Part shown: one piece after another, positions 16,844-25,720 of the stretch
Layout of the letters: each line of letters starts with the position of its first letter
How positions within the stretch are numbered: the first letter of the stretch is position 1
Origin: JAPKZH01 sp963715635
Lineage (GTDB): Bacteria > Acidobacteriota > Aminicenantia > Aminicenantales > UBA4085
Length of the DNA stretch: 64,000 nucleotides
NCBI GenBank assembly: GCA_963715635.1
Contig: OY970261.1
Coordinates: 3,534,001 to 3,598,000, forward strand
Direction: 5' to 3'
Made by a program: the position numbers and the translations under genes
The notes under the pieces: generated by a model
What the model saw: the letters and a program-made list of their open reading frames with translations, nothing else
What the model was told of the DNA's origin: nothing
The model's database searches: none

Positions 16844-18826
16844 ATGCCGCTGAGAACGTTTTTTAAAAGGTTCCTTGACCTTCCACTCCGGATCAAGCTC
16901 ACTCTGAGCTTTCTGGCGGTCATCAGCTTCGGCGGGATCGTGACCTTGTTCATGGGCACGCGGCTGGAACACCGGACGATTTTCGACTTAGCCCAGGCCA
17001 AGGTCCGCCACGACTTGGCTTCGGCCTGGATGGTCTATAACGAGAGGCTCAATGACATCCGGGACATCGTTCGCCTCAATTCCAAGCGGGAGTCCATTCA
17101 GAGGGCTCTCGTTCTCGGCCAGAAGGATATCTTGCATAAGGATTTGGAGTTCGTACGAAAGGATTTCCAGCTGGATATCCTGACGCTCACTGACGCCCAG
17201 GGAAAGGTCGTGTTCCGCGCCCGGCAGCCGGAGATCGACGGAGATGACCAATCCAAAGATCCGCTCGTCAGCCGGGCGCTTCGAAGAGAAGTGGCCGTCA
17301 GCACCCAGATTGTCCCCAGGGCCGAGCTGCTCAAGGAAGGCGCCGACCTCGCCGCCAAGTCATATCTAAAATTTATTCCCACGGAGAAAGCTGCCGTCCG
17401 GCCCGAGGGCCACGAAGAGAACGGGCTCATGCTCAAAGCGGCCGCCCCCCTCATCAACGATCAGGGCGCGTTGATTGGGGTCCTTTACGGCGGGATCCTC
17501 CTCAACCAGAACTACGACATCGTGGACAGGGTTAAGGACATCGTCTTCAAGGGGGAAAAGTACAAGGGCAAGGAAATCGGCACCGTCACGGTCTTTCAAA
17601 ACGACCTTCGGATCTCAACAAACGTCACGGATGATCAAGGCAACCGAGCCATCGGCACGCGCGTGTCCGAGGAGGTCAACCAGGCCGTGTTGCGCGAAGG
17701 AAAACCCTGGATCGGGCCCGCTTTTGTCGTCACCCATTGGTACATCACGGCCTACGAGCCGATTAAGGATATCGACGCAACGATCATCGGCATGCTATAC
17801 GTGGGCATGCTGGAAAAGCCCTATATCGACATCCGCAACAGCGTTATGCTCAAGTTCGCAAGCCTGGCCGCCCTCTGCGCCGTCATCCTTCTGGTCATCC
17901 TCTTCTTCATCACCTCGACGATCATCGACCCCCTGCGCGGCATGGTCGTGGCCACGAACAAAATCGCCCAGGGCGACCTGAACCACCGGGTGGACGTCAA
18001 CTTCCGCGATGAGATCGGCCAGCTTGCCCACTCCTTCAACCTAATGACGGAGAACCTGAAGATCGCCAACGAGAAGCTCCTCCAATGGGGGAAAACGCTG
18101 GAAAAGCGGGTCGAGGAACGGACCAAGGAGCTCCGCGAGATGCAGGATTATCTCATCCGGTCCGAAAAGCTGGCATCGCTCGGCAAAATGGCGGCCGGCA
18201 TCGCCCACGAAATCAACAACCCCCTGACATCGATCCTCATCAACACCCATCTCCTGCTCGAGAAGTCCGAGAAAAAGGATCCCGACTATGAGAACCTTAC
18301 CCTTATCGCCGATGAGACTTCCCGCTGCGCCCAGATTGTCAAGGGCCTGCTCGAATTCTCCCGCCAGAACCCTCCGGAGAAGACCAGGTCCGACATCAAC
18401 GAACTCATCGAACGGACGACCCAACTCCTGGAAAACCAGGCGTCTTTTCAAAACGTTAAAATCATCAAGAACCTGGACGGGCGCCTTCCTCTCATCGAAG
18501 TGGACAAGACCAAAATCCAACAGGTCTTCTGGAACCTGATGCTCAACGCCTGTGCCGCCATGCCCAAGGGCGGGAATTTAACCATCAGCAGCCGGCTCGA
18601 AGACGACCGCAAATATGTCGAAATCGTCTTCATCGATGCCGGCGTGGGGATCCCGCGTGAGAACATCAACAGACTGTTCGACCCGTTCTTCACGACCAAG
18701 AGCTCGGGCACGGGACTTGGACTGGCCATCAGCTACGGCATCATCCAGCAACACGACGGAAAGATCGAAGTGAAAAGCGAGGTTGGCCAGGGCTCGGTAT
18801 TTACGGTAAAATTGCCTGTGTCATAA
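16844..18826 (+). CDS. Membrane sensor histidine kinase (Cache-like sensor, HAMP, HisKA, HATPase)
   Basis: About 660 residues. A first membrane helix near residues 20-40 is followed by a roughly 300-residue extracytoplasmic domain of Cache type, containing KAAAPLINDQGALIGVLYGG. A second helix (LAALCAVILLVILFFIT) leads into a HAMP domain ending in DEIGQLAHSFN. The dimerisation/phosphoacceptor motif is AHEINNP, with the His codon at 18206. The ATPase domain shows NLMLNACAAM, DAGVGIP and GTGLGLAIS. The frame is open up to 16712, but that part covers the operator, so I start at ATG 16844 (MPLRTFF). It precedes a receiver-domain gene by 39 bases and should phosphorylate it. Confidence 0.88.
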   Translation: MPLRTFFKRFLDLPLRIKLTLSFLAVISFGGIVTLFMGTRLEHRTIFDLAQAKVRHDLASAWMVYNERLNDIRDIVRLNSKRESIQRALVLGQKDILHKDLEFVRKDFQLDILTLTDAQGKVVFRARQPEIDGDDQSKDPLVSRALRREVAVSTQIVPRAELLKEGADLAAKSYLKFIPTEKAAVRPEGHEENGLMLKAAAPLINDQGALIGVLYGGILLNQNYDIVDRVKDIVFKGEKYKGKEIGTVTVFQNDLRISTNVTDDQGNRAIGTRVSEEVNQAVLREGKPWIGPAFVVTHWYITAYEPIKDIDATIIGMLYVGMLEKPYIDIRNSVMLKFASLAALCAVILLVILFFITSTIIDPLRGMVVATNKIAQGDLNHRVDVNFRDEIGQLAHSFNLMTENLKIANEKLLQWGKTLEKRVEERTKELREMQDYLIRSEKLASLGKMAAGIAHEINNPLTSILINTHLLLEKSEKKDPDYENLTLIADETSRCAQIVKGLLEFSRQNPPEKTRSDINELIERTTQLLENQASFQNVKIIKNLDGRLPLIEVDKTKIQQVFWNLMLNACAAMPKGGNLTISSRLEDDRKYVEIVFIDAGVGIPRENINRLFDPFFTTKSSGTGLGLAISYGIIQQHDGKIEVKSEVGQGSVFTVKLPVS

Positions 18827-18865
18827 GAAACCATAGATCATCATGCGCATCGGAAGGAGGCCATT

Positions 18866-19642
18866 ATGACGGACAAAAACAAGAAAAAGATCCTGGTGGT
18901 GGATGATGAGATCACCGTCTGCAAAAGCATCCGCCAAGCCATTGTCAGCGACGAGTACGAGATCGACCTTGCCCTGAGCGGGGAGGAGGCTCTCAAAAAA
19001 GATGAAGAAAAAAAGTACGACCTGATCATTACCGACCTGATGATGCCCGGGATCAGCGGCCTGGACCTCTTGAAAAACCTCAAGGACAGGAAATCCATCA
19101 CCAAAGTCATCATGGTCACCGGCTACCCGACGATCAAGACCGCGGTGCAATCGGTCAAAATGGGCGCCTTCGATTACCTGCCCAAGCCGTTCACGCCGGC
19201 CGAGCTGCGGAGCCTCGTCTCCCGCGCCTTCAAGGCCGCCGTCAGCGAAGAAAAGGGGGAGCAGGGAATCGAAGAGGCGAAGATGCCCGCCGGCTTGTAT
19301 TACATGCTGGGGCATGCCTGGATCAAGAAAGAAGACAGCGGGCTGGCCACGGTCGGTGTTGTCTATGACTTTCTCAAATCCGTCGGGATCGTCACCCAGG
19401 TCGACCTGCCCAAGGTCAGTGACAAGGTCAGCCAGGGGGAAGTCTGCGGCAAGGTGATGGATGCCGAAAAATTCATCCACCGCATCTGGTCGCCGGTCAC
19501 GGGCCGTGTCGTCGAGGTCAACATCAAGCTCAAGGATGACCATTCCCTGCTCCGGAAAAATCCTTACCGGGAAGGCTGGCTGTTCCGGATCGAACCCACG
19601 AACTTCGAGGAGGACCTCAAGGGACTGATCCTGTCCAAATAA
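18866..19642 (+). CDS. Response regulator with receiver domain fused to a GcvH-like (lipoyl-type) domain
   Basis: 258 residues. Residues 8-125 form a complete receiver domain: acidic pair D13-D14, phosphoacceptor D57 in ITDLMMPG, T85 and K107 in KPF. Residues about 140-245 resemble glycine-cleavage H protein: GHAWIKKEDSGLATVGV, then LPKVSDKVSQGE, SPVTGRVVEVN and NPYREGWLFRI. The lysine that H protein lipoylates aligns with K202 in DAEKFIHRIW, so modification is possible. No DNA-binding domain is present. AAGGAGG precedes ATG 18866. The kinase upstream is the likely partner, and the HEAT/WD40 protein starts 3 bases after the stop. Confidence 0.85.
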   Translation: MTDKNKKKILVVDDEITVCKSIRQAIVSDEYEIDLALSGEEALKKDEEKKYDLIITDLMMPGISGLDLLKNLKDRKSITKVIMVTGYPTIKTAVQSVKMGAFDYLPKPFTPAELRSLVSRAFKAAVSEEKGEQGIEEAKMPAGLYYMLGHAWIKKEDSGLATVGVVYDFLKSVGIVTQVDLPKVSDKVSQGEVCGKVMDAEKFIHRIWSPVTGRVVEVNIKLKDDHSLLRKNPYREGWLFRIEPTNFEEDLKGLILSK

Positions 19643-19645
19643 TAA

Positions 19646-22600
19646 ATGCCATCGCCTACGCTGCCCCCGCCCCGACCTGATGAATTGGAGGGAGCCGCAA
19701 AAAAAATCCTTCGAGAATTCGACAACCGCCGCTTTATCTATCTGAGTGCAAGAGGAGAGTGGAAAGAAAACCCGAGAGCTCTTCGCGACAGGGCCGCCCA
19801 CGAGCTTCTCTACGATCTGGCCAAACGGCAGGACGGTGGGCTCCGGCCGGTCATCCAAAATATTTTCCTGCCCCTGGCCGGAGATGCGATCTGGCCTATT
19901 TGCCTGAAGCTTGGTTCGGCGCTCGTCAAGGCCGATGCCCGCGGCCGTGCTTTGAAATTCTCGGACGATGAACGGGATACGCTCACCTTTCGGATCCTTT
20001 TCGGAATCCTTGCCTGGAAGATCGGCATCCAGGCGTTACGGCTAAACAGCGCGTGTTTCGTCCGCGCTTGGGACAGCGAGGCCGGGAACCGTAAGCTGGA
20101 CTGTCTCCGCCGGCTCAAGACGAAGCAGCGCTTTTTGAGTTCGGTCCTGGCGCCGGCAGAAAAAGCGGCCTTGGACTCGAAGCTCGAGGACATCCGCACC
20201 TCGCCCCCGGCAGTCATCGATTCCATCTCCAAGCTTTTGGCAGAGGAAGAGAACTTCGACCTGGCCATCAATGATCTGCTCCGCAAGACCAGGATCGCCG
20301 GGTGGGGCGAAGAGGCCCTGCCGCTCCTTGCCGAAAAGATCCTGCCAGCCGAAGGGATCGTCACCAACACGTCCCCGGCGCTCGTCCGGCCCTGCCTCCG
20401 TCTGTTGTTGGAAGAGGGCATTGATATCCTGAGCGGCGTTCCCTATTATGCATCGATGGTCCTCAGTATTCTCAACGAACCGCGCTCGGCGGGGGGACTT
20501 CTCCAGGCCCTCGACGTGTATCCCGTGACGAGCACAAAGATCCGGGAAAACATCATCTATGCCCTGGGCAACCTCCAGGAGGGCCGGGCTGTGGAGGAAA
20601 TCGCCGTTGTCCTGGATAGGCCCGATGAGATCCTAGAAACGTCGGGGGACGGAGAAAAATCCTATTATCCGCTGATGGAGCAAAAAGAAGAGGCCATCTG
20701 GGCTCTTGGGAAGATCGGCTTTGATTCGGTCAAAAAGCTGCCCCAGCTCGCCCCCTATGCTGACCACCCCTCTTTGAAGCTGAGGACCTATCTCGCCTGG
20801 ACCTTGGGAGAGATCGGAAAAGCTCAGAAAGAGAAACTGGGCGGCGTGAGCGCGGACGTCGTTATCGCCCTTCTCAAGCTCCTCAAGACAAAAAACAAGC
20901 GGGTTTTCGAAGAGAGCGTGAGCGCTCTCAAAAAGATCGGTATGCCGGAGTTCATTCACTCCCTCTACCTTTACCATGTGGGAGCCATCAGCATCCTGGG
21001 GCTGAAGCCGGCCCAGCGCGGGCTGTACGAGCTTTCGGAAACCTTGCATTATCTCATTCAATCGAAAAAGCGGACGATCATGGCCGTCAACGGCGACTCG
21101 GGCACAGGCAAAACATATTTCTGTCATGCCATCAAGGACGGCTTCGGCGGCGTGAAACCGGAAGAGATCCTTTACTTGATGCGCGACCGGAGGCGGGGCC
21201 AGAAAGTCTTCAACCGCATCCTGGGCATCAAGTGGCTGAAGAAGTATATCGAGCCGGCGTATTACCACGACTATCCCCTGGCCGAGGACGAGGACAACCC
21301 GGATGAGTACTTCCAGCAATTCCTCGCCGAAAACGCCGATAAAAAATTGATCATCCTCGACGGTGCCCGCGACTCACTCTATTTTCAAAAAGTCATCGAT
21401 TATTTCTATTCCAAGGGCGAACTCGACGTGGAAGTGAACTTCCGGGCCAATTTCTCGACCCGGCGGCGCAACCTAGAAGAACGGGAAATGGCTCTGGAAA
21501 GCGTCAAAATGCACCTGGCCTTCCTTGAAGAGCCTACGCTCGAAGACACTCTGTTCTACCAGGAAGGCCTCGTCGTCCTCTACGACCTTGACAACTCCAG
21601 CGGCTCGCGGCTCAACGCCCAGGAGACTAAGGAGCTGTTCGAAACGCGGAAAATCGATTCCTGGGGGGACCTGATCCGACTCGGGGATTTCAAGCAGCAG
21701 CCGAGAGCGCTCGGGGCCAGCCGAACAACGGTCACCGTCCGGGAAAATAGTTTTTCCTTCAAGCGCAGGACATGGAAGCCCGGGCCGTCGCGGCTGTTTG
21801 TCCCCGATGAACGGAATTTCAAGGCAGCGGCCAATGAAGACTTGAAGGCCGCGCCCAACCTCCTCCAGCAGGTCGACCTAGGGAGCCTCCAGGCCGGGCA
21901 GATCCGGTTCTATTCCCAAGATCAGATTGCGGGTATCGGGGAAGACGGGAAGGTTTTCATCCTGACTTTTCTGGACAACAGAATTTTCGAGACCGCCCTC
22001 GATCGTCTTTCCGGAATTTCCCTGCTGGGCAGGGATCTCTATGTCGTGAACAACGACCGGGAGCTCGTCCATGTCTCTTTTGAGAGGAGTGAGACGACGA
22101 GGCTTGCCAATACGGATTCGCCGATCCTCAAAATCACGTCCCTTCCCAGGAACACGCTCATCACGGGCCATGCCGACGGCAGCCTGCGCGTCTGGGATGT
22201 CGCCGCGCGGGAAGTCCTGACGATCGAGGGGGAGGGAGATCCGGTCCATGCCCTGGCCGTGGATTATGGCGGCCGCATTTATTCAGCGGGCAAAGACAGC
22301 GGATTGCGCCGGTGGGACCTGGAAGGGAAGAAAGTGACACGAGTCAACGCTGTCGGCAAGGGCCTGTCTCAGATCAAGCTCTATCCCTTCGGCAAAATCC
22401 TTGTCTTGGGGACGTCTCAGGGAGAGGCCCCAAAAACAACGTTCGCCATCGTCGATTTCGATAAAAAAGAGGTCCTGACGATCTGGGCTGACTTCCACAG
22501 AAAAGTGGCCGGTATGAACGTCTATTTCGACGGCCGTATAATCGCCGGACTTTCTTCACCGTTGGGTACCGCGGAAAGCCGGGGCAATAACCTCATCATC

Positions 22601-22822
22601 ATTTCCAACATTTACGAAGACGCGCCATGCACCGTTCCGACGGCCTCTCCGCTGTATAAAGTGTTGGGCGGCCATGCCTTCGAAACCAAAGACTGCCTGA
22701 CCATGGGGCCCAAAATCATCAGCTGCGGCTCCGAATCGCCGGGACGGCCTTCGCTCCGCATCTGGGGCACCGAGTTTTATGTCCGCATGGAATTGGGAAA
22801 ACTCGCCATCCGGCAGGGTTAG
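19646..22822 (+). CDS. HEAT-repeat / P-loop kinase-like / WD40 protein of unknown function
   Basis: 1058 residues, no signal peptide, probably cytoplasmic. Residues about 290-440 form HEAT-like helical repeats (ENIIYALGNLQEGRAVEEI, EEAIWALGKIG, LAWTLGEIG). Around residue 480 is a Walker A, GDSGTGKTYF, followed by KLIILDGARD (Walker B-like) near 566 and RRRNLEERE, a lid-like stretch as in uridine kinase / phosphoribulokinase relatives. From about residue 780 there are beta-propeller blades (HADGSLRVWDV, SAGKDSGLRRWDL). The start is 3 bases after the receiver-GcvH gene with no clear ribosome site, so translation is probably coupled. I know no characterised protein with this order. An output or scaffold component of the two-component system is inferred. 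Confidence 0.7.
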   Translation: MPSPTLPPPRPDELEGAAKKILREFDNRRFIYLSARGEWKENPRALRDRAAHELLYDLAKRQDGGLRPVIQNIFLPLAGDAIWPICLKLGSALVKADARGRALKFSDDERDTLTFRILFGILAWKIGIQALRLNSACFVRAWDSEAGNRKLDCLRRLKTKQRFLSSVLAPAEKAALDSKLEDIRTSPPAVIDSISKLLAEEENFDLAINDLLRKTRIAGWGEEALPLLAEKILPAEGIVTNTSPALVRPCLRLLLEEGIDILSGVPYYASMVLSILNEPRSAGGLLQALDVYPVTSTKIRENIIYALGNLQEGRAVEEIAVVLDRPDEILETSGDGEKSYYPLMEQKEEAIWALGKIGFDSVKKLPQLAPYADHPSLKLRTYLAWTLGEIGKAQKEKLGGVSADVVIALLKLLKTKNKRVFEESVSALKKIGMPEFIHSLYLYHVGAISILGLKPAQRGLYELSETLHYLIQSKKRTIMAVNGDSGTGKTYFCHAIKDGFGGVKPEEILYLMRDRRRGQKVFNRILGIKWLKKYIEPAYYHDYPLAEDEDNPDEYFQQFLAENADKKLIILDGARDSLYFQKVIDYFYSKGELDVEVNFRANFSTRRRNLEEREMALESVKMHLAFLEEPTLEDTLFYQEGLVVLYDLDNSSGSRLNAQETKELFETRKIDSWGDLIRLGDFKQQPRALGASRTTVTVRENSFSFKRRTWKPGPSRLFVPDERNFKAAANEDLKAAPNLLQQVDLGSLQAGQIRFYSQDQIAGIGEDGKVFILTFLDNRIFETALDRLSGISLLGRDLYVVNNDRELVHVSFERSETTRLANTDSPILKITSLPRNTLITGHADGSLRVWDVAAREVLTIEGEGDPVHALAVDYGGRIYSAGKDSGLRRWDLEGKKVTRVNAVGKGLSQIKLYPFGKILVLGTSQGEAPKTTFAIVDFDKKEVLTIWADFHRKVAGMNVYFDGRIIAGLSSPLGTAESRGNNLIIISNIYEDAPCTVPTASPLYKVLGGHAFETKDCLTMGPKIISCGSESPGRPSLRIWGTEFYVRMELGKLAIRQG

Positions 22823-22865
22823 AACTGATTGAAATGCGATAGTAAAATAGGGCAGGCAACCCGAC

Positions 22866-23486
22866 ATGAGAGCTAAAAAAAACATTCTCGTCCTGGCCAC
22901 GACGAATCCCGGCAAAGCGAGAGAAATTTGCGTTTTGCTCAAAAGCCTGCCCGTGAAGGTCGTCACTCTGGCCGACCTGGGCATCCGGACCCCCTATCCT
23001 GAAAGGGGTGCCAGCTTCGGGGAAAACGCTCTCGGGAAAAGCCTTTTCTACAGCCGGAAGTCTGAATTTTTGACTTTAGCGGAAGACTCGGGACTTGCCG
23101 TCAAGCATCTGGACGGAGCGCCGGGGATCTTCTCGGCGCGGTTCTCCGGGCCCCAGGCTACCGACGAAAAAAATATCCAAAAGGTCTTGCACTTGATGGA
23201 ACGTGTTCCAAGGCATAAGCGCCGCGCTCAGTTCGTATGCTGCTTGGTCCTGTCCCGGAACGGCCGCTTGGTCAAAAAGGTTACGGGCAAGGTTCGCGGG
23301 ACCATCGCCTTTGACAAAGAAGGCCGGCAAGGTTTCGGCTATGATCCGATCTTCTATTATCATCCTTTTCGAAAAACGTTCGGCGAAGTCGGGCCTGCAG
23401 AAAAAAACCGGGTCAGCCATCGCGGCCGGGCTTTGCGCAAAATGACGCGATTCCTTAAAGCTTATCTCAAGAATCGGCCGGTTTAA
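22866..23486 (+). CDS. rdgB: XTP/dITP diphosphatase (RdgB/HAM1)
   Basis: A 206-residue nucleotide-pool sanitising enzyme that hydrolyses ITP, dITP and XTP to monophosphates. It begins with the family motif LATTNPGKARE and has AEDSGLAV, APGIFSARFSG, GFGYDPIFYY and a final SHRGRALR. Length and motifs are complete. It lies 43 bases after the HEAT/WD40 gene and may be co-transcribed, though the function is housekeeping. A terminator hairpin begins within its last codons. Confidence 0.93.
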   Translation: MRAKKNILVLATTNPGKAREICVLLKSLPVKVVTLADLGIRTPYPERGASFGENALGKSLFYSRKSEFLTLAEDSGLAVKHLDGAPGIFSARFSGPQATDEKNIQKVLHLMERVPRHKRRAQFVCCLVLSRNGRLVKKVTGKVRGTIAFDKEGRQGFGYDPIFYYHPFRKTFGEVGPAEKNRVSHRGRALRKMTRFLKAYLKNRPV

Positions 23487-23515
23487 AAGAATCAGAAGGC
23501 CGGTTCTTCTATTTT
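23469..23515 (+). terminator. Rho-independent terminator after rdgB
   Basis: AAGAATCGGCC (23469-23479) pairs with GGCCGGTTCTT (23498-23508) with one mismatch, followed by CTATTTTT. The left arm lies inside the rdgB coding end. Confidence 0.65.
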
Positions 23516-23544
23516 TAAGAGAATTATTATCGCCATGACCCCCG

Positions 23545-23581
23545 CAAGAAAAGTCCCCGCCCCCTGGGAAAGGGGGCAGGG
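23545..23581 (-). terminator. Terminator of the comEA-like gene
   Basis: On the minus strand CCCTGCCCCCT (23581-23571) pairs with AGGGGGCGGGG (23565-23555) and runs into ACTTTTCTT. It lies about 48 bases after the comEA-like stop. Confidence 0.55.
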
Positions 23582-23628
23582 TAAAGGGTGGAGGGCATCC
23601 CCTTTTTTTGAATGCGATCCGTTCGTGC

Positions 23629-23919
23629 CTAGATCGTGATCATGTCCTTCAGCCGGGCATAGACTTTTTCTCCGATCCCCTTGACTTTCATGAGCTCTTC
23701 GATCTTTTTGAAGTTCCCGTTCTGCTTCCGGTAGTCGATGATCCGCTGGGCGATCTTGGCGCCGATCCGCGGAAGCTTCTGCAGGTCTTCAAGCGAGGCC
23801 GTGTTGATGTTGATTTTTCCATTGACGGCCTTGGTCTGCCCCTGCAGAGCGAGAAGCGGAGACAAGAAAAGGCTGAGGACGACACTCAAAGCCAGGCTGT
23901 TGAGAATGAATCTTTTCAT
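23629..23919 (-). CDS. ComEA-like helix-hairpin-helix DNA-binding protein
   Basis: 96 residues: a signal or anchor sequence to about residue 25, then the double HhH domain. The first hairpin is ININTASLEDLQKLPRIG and the second is KIEELMKVKGIGEKVYARL. Such proteins bind incoming DNA in the periplasm during natural transformation. dprA, another competence-linked gene, lies 4 kb away. ATG 23919 has a perfect AAGGAGG six bases upstream; a TTG two codons earlier is less likely. Confidence 0.85.
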   Translation of the reverse strand: MKRFILNSLALSVVLSLFLSPLLALQGQTKAVNGKININTASLEDLQKLPRIGAKIAQRIIDYRKQNGNFKKIEELMKVKGIGEKVYARLKDMITI

Positions 23920-24075
23920 GAGCAACCTCCTTACCCTTTTCTTTTATGCAAGACCGGGGCCAAGAGGTTGCGATTTGTATTCCATTCATTTTCAGCAATT
24001 TATAAGGAGGTTATTACGAGAAGAGTCAACGCTCGTAGACATTTCGACAATTTCGCCGACAACGCCGGTTGCTAT

Positions 24076-24960
24076 TTACGAGCGGGGATGGCTCTTGCGG
24101 TACACGTCGAGCAGCTGCTTGAGATCCAGGTGGGTGTATTTTTGCGTCGTGGCCAGGCTCTCGTGGCCTAATAGCTCTTGGATGACGCGCAGGTCGGCGC
24201 CGCGGCTGAGAAGATGCGAAGCAAAGGAATGGCGCAGGGAGTGAGGGCTGATTTTTCTGCGGATGGCCGTTCGCCGGACATATTTCGCCATCATCCTTTC
24301 CACCGACCGTGCCGTGATCCTCGTCCCTTGGTAGTTTAAAAACAGCGCTTTTTCATCCAGGCTCATCTTAGGAATCGTCCGCCTTAGGCGCAAATAGGCG
24401 GCTAGGCTTTCCGCCGCCTTGCGGCCAAAAGGCACCAGCCGCTCTTTCTTCCCTTTTCCCCGGACCCGGAGCATTCTTTCCCCCAGGTTGAAGTCTTCCA
24501 TGTTGATCCCGACAAGTTCGCTAAGCCTGATTCCCGCCGCATAAAAAAGTTCCAGGATGGCCCTGTCGCGGACGACAAGGACATCGTCCTCCTTGGGCAG
24601 CTCCAGGAATTTCTCCATCTCGTCTTCGGAAAGGAACCCGGGGACATGCTTGTCGGTCTTGGGCGTGGTTACGACCTTGGCCGGGTTGTCATCGAGCCAG
24701 CCCCGTTTCAGGCAGAACTGGAAAAACGAGCGGATGGCGGCCAACTTTCGGGCTACGGACGTTTTCGACAAATTCTTCTGATGAAGCTCAGCCAGGAAGC
24801 CCCGCAGGATGACATTATCCACCCGGCCCAATTTGATTTTTCTACCCTCGAGATAACGGGCTAGCTGGGTGAGGTCGATCCGGTAGCTGGAAATGGTATG
24901 GGGCGAAGCATTCCTTTCATGCCTCAGATAGGCCAGGAATTCCTCGAGCTCTTTCTTCAT
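24076..24960 (-). CDS. xerC: Tyrosine recombinase XerC/XerD-type
   Basis: 294 residues from ATG 24960 (MKKELEEFLAYLRHE). The N-terminal SAM-like DNA-binding domain is followed by the catalytic domain with all six residues visible: R in AAGIRLSEL, K in GKGKKER, HxxR in PHSLRHSF, H in LLGHES and the nucleophile Y in TQKYTHLD. Length and the absence of integrase extensions fit the chromosome-dimer resolvase rather than a phage integrase. C versus D cannot be decided. The frame is open 23 codons upstream, but the family start is the ATG chosen. Confidence 0.88.
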   Translation of the reverse strand: MKKELEEFLAYLRHERNASPHTISSYRIDLTQLARYLEGRKIKLGRVDNVILRGFLAELHQKNLSKTSVARKLAAIRSFFQFCLKRGWLDDNPAKVVTTPKTDKHVPGFLSEDEMEKFLELPKEDDVLVVRDRAILELFYAAGIRLSELVGINMEDFNLGERMLRVRGKGKKERLVPFGRKAAESLAAYLRLRRTIPKMSLDEKALFLNYQGTRITARSVERMMAKYVRRTAIRRKISPHSLRHSFASHLLSRGADLRVIQELLGHESLATTQKYTHLDLKQLLDVYRKSHPRS

Positions 24961-25061
24961 CGAAGGATATTGTATACCTCTTTCCCAACCTGTCAAAAAT
25001 TGTGGCTCGGACTTGAGAAATTGAGGCAACCGAACTCGTCTTTTGTGGAGGGAAGAACCAC

Positions 25062-25099
25062 TTGACAGAGATGCATATTTTATGCATATATATGCATAT
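25062..25099 (+). promoter_or_regulatory. vapBC promoter with overlapping tandem palindromic operator
   Basis: A consensus TTGACA (25062-25067) is followed by three ATGCATAT-type palindromic units up to the vapB ATG at 25098. The -10 region lies within the palindromes and the transcript should start at or just before the ATG, giving a leaderless message. Binding of VapBC to these units is inferred from the family. Confidence 0.55.
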
Positions 25100-25295
25100 G
25101 AGGACGACGATTAATATTGATCAGGAACTTTTGGACAAAGCCTCGGCCTTGACGAAGATCGAAGAGAAGACATCGCTAGTCCGCTTGGGATTGAAAGCGC
25201 TGATTTCTCTCGAGAGCAGCCGGAGACTGGCCCGTCTGGGAGGCACGGAGAAAGCCCTGCGTCCTATTCCCAGGCGAAGGTCGTCAAAGGCATAA
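25098..25295 (+). CDS. vapB: VapB-type antitoxin
   Basis: About 65 residues. The start RTTINIDQELLDKA is a ribbon-helix-helix DNA-binding strand and helix, and the basic C-terminal tail is the likely toxin-binding part. ATG 25098 begins exactly at this family start; the earlier in-frame ATGs fall in the operator. It is 2 bases upstream of vapC. Confidence 0.82.
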   Translation: MRTTINIDQELLDKASALTKIEEKTSLVRLGLKALISLESSRRLARLGGTEKALRPIPRRRSSKA

Positions 25296-25297
25296 TC

Positions 25298-25657
25298 ATG
25301 GTCCTGGTGGATACGTCTATTTGGGTGAGCCATCTTCGCGATACGGCACCCAGGCTCCAGGCTTTGCTTAAGAATGGAGAGGTCATCTGCCATCCCTTTA
25401 TCGTCGGAGAATTGGCCTGCGGCAATCTTCAGAACAGAAAAGAGATTTTGGAGCTGCTCCAAGCTCTTCCCTCAGCGGAGGTTGCTGAACATGATGAAGT
25501 CTTGAAGTTCATCGAACAGCACCTGTTGATGGGAAAAGGCCTCGGTTATATTGATATGCATCTCTTGGCTTCGTCGCTTTTATCGGGTTGCCTCTTCTTG
25601 ACAAAAGATAAAATACTCGAAGAAACTGCCGAGATCTTGAACATTAATTGCCCATAA
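25298..25657 (+). CDS. vapC: VapC-type PIN-domain toxin
   Basis: 119 residues. The PIN active-site acids are visible: D5 in VDTSIW, E in IVGELACG, D in GYIDMHLLAS and D in LTKDKIL. VapC proteins are RNases that usually cut tRNA or rRNA. Complete length with all acids present suggests an active toxin. It is divergent from the xerC-like gene. Confidence 0.88.
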   Translation: MVLVDTSIWVSHLRDTAPRLQALLKNGEVICHPFIVGELACGNLQNRKEILELLQALPSAEVAEHDEVLKFIEQHLLMGKGLGYIDMHLLASSLLSGCLFLTKDKILEETAEILNINCP

Positions 25658-25720
25658 AAGGCGTCCAGCATCGCAGCTCTTGACAAATATTCTTTCTCCG
25701 TCTTTGTAATCTTCCGCGCC

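Noticed and set aside
24076..24960. Phage or genomic-island integrase
   Set aside because: Length and lack of extra domains fit housekeeping XerC/D; no tRNA or attachment repeat beside it.
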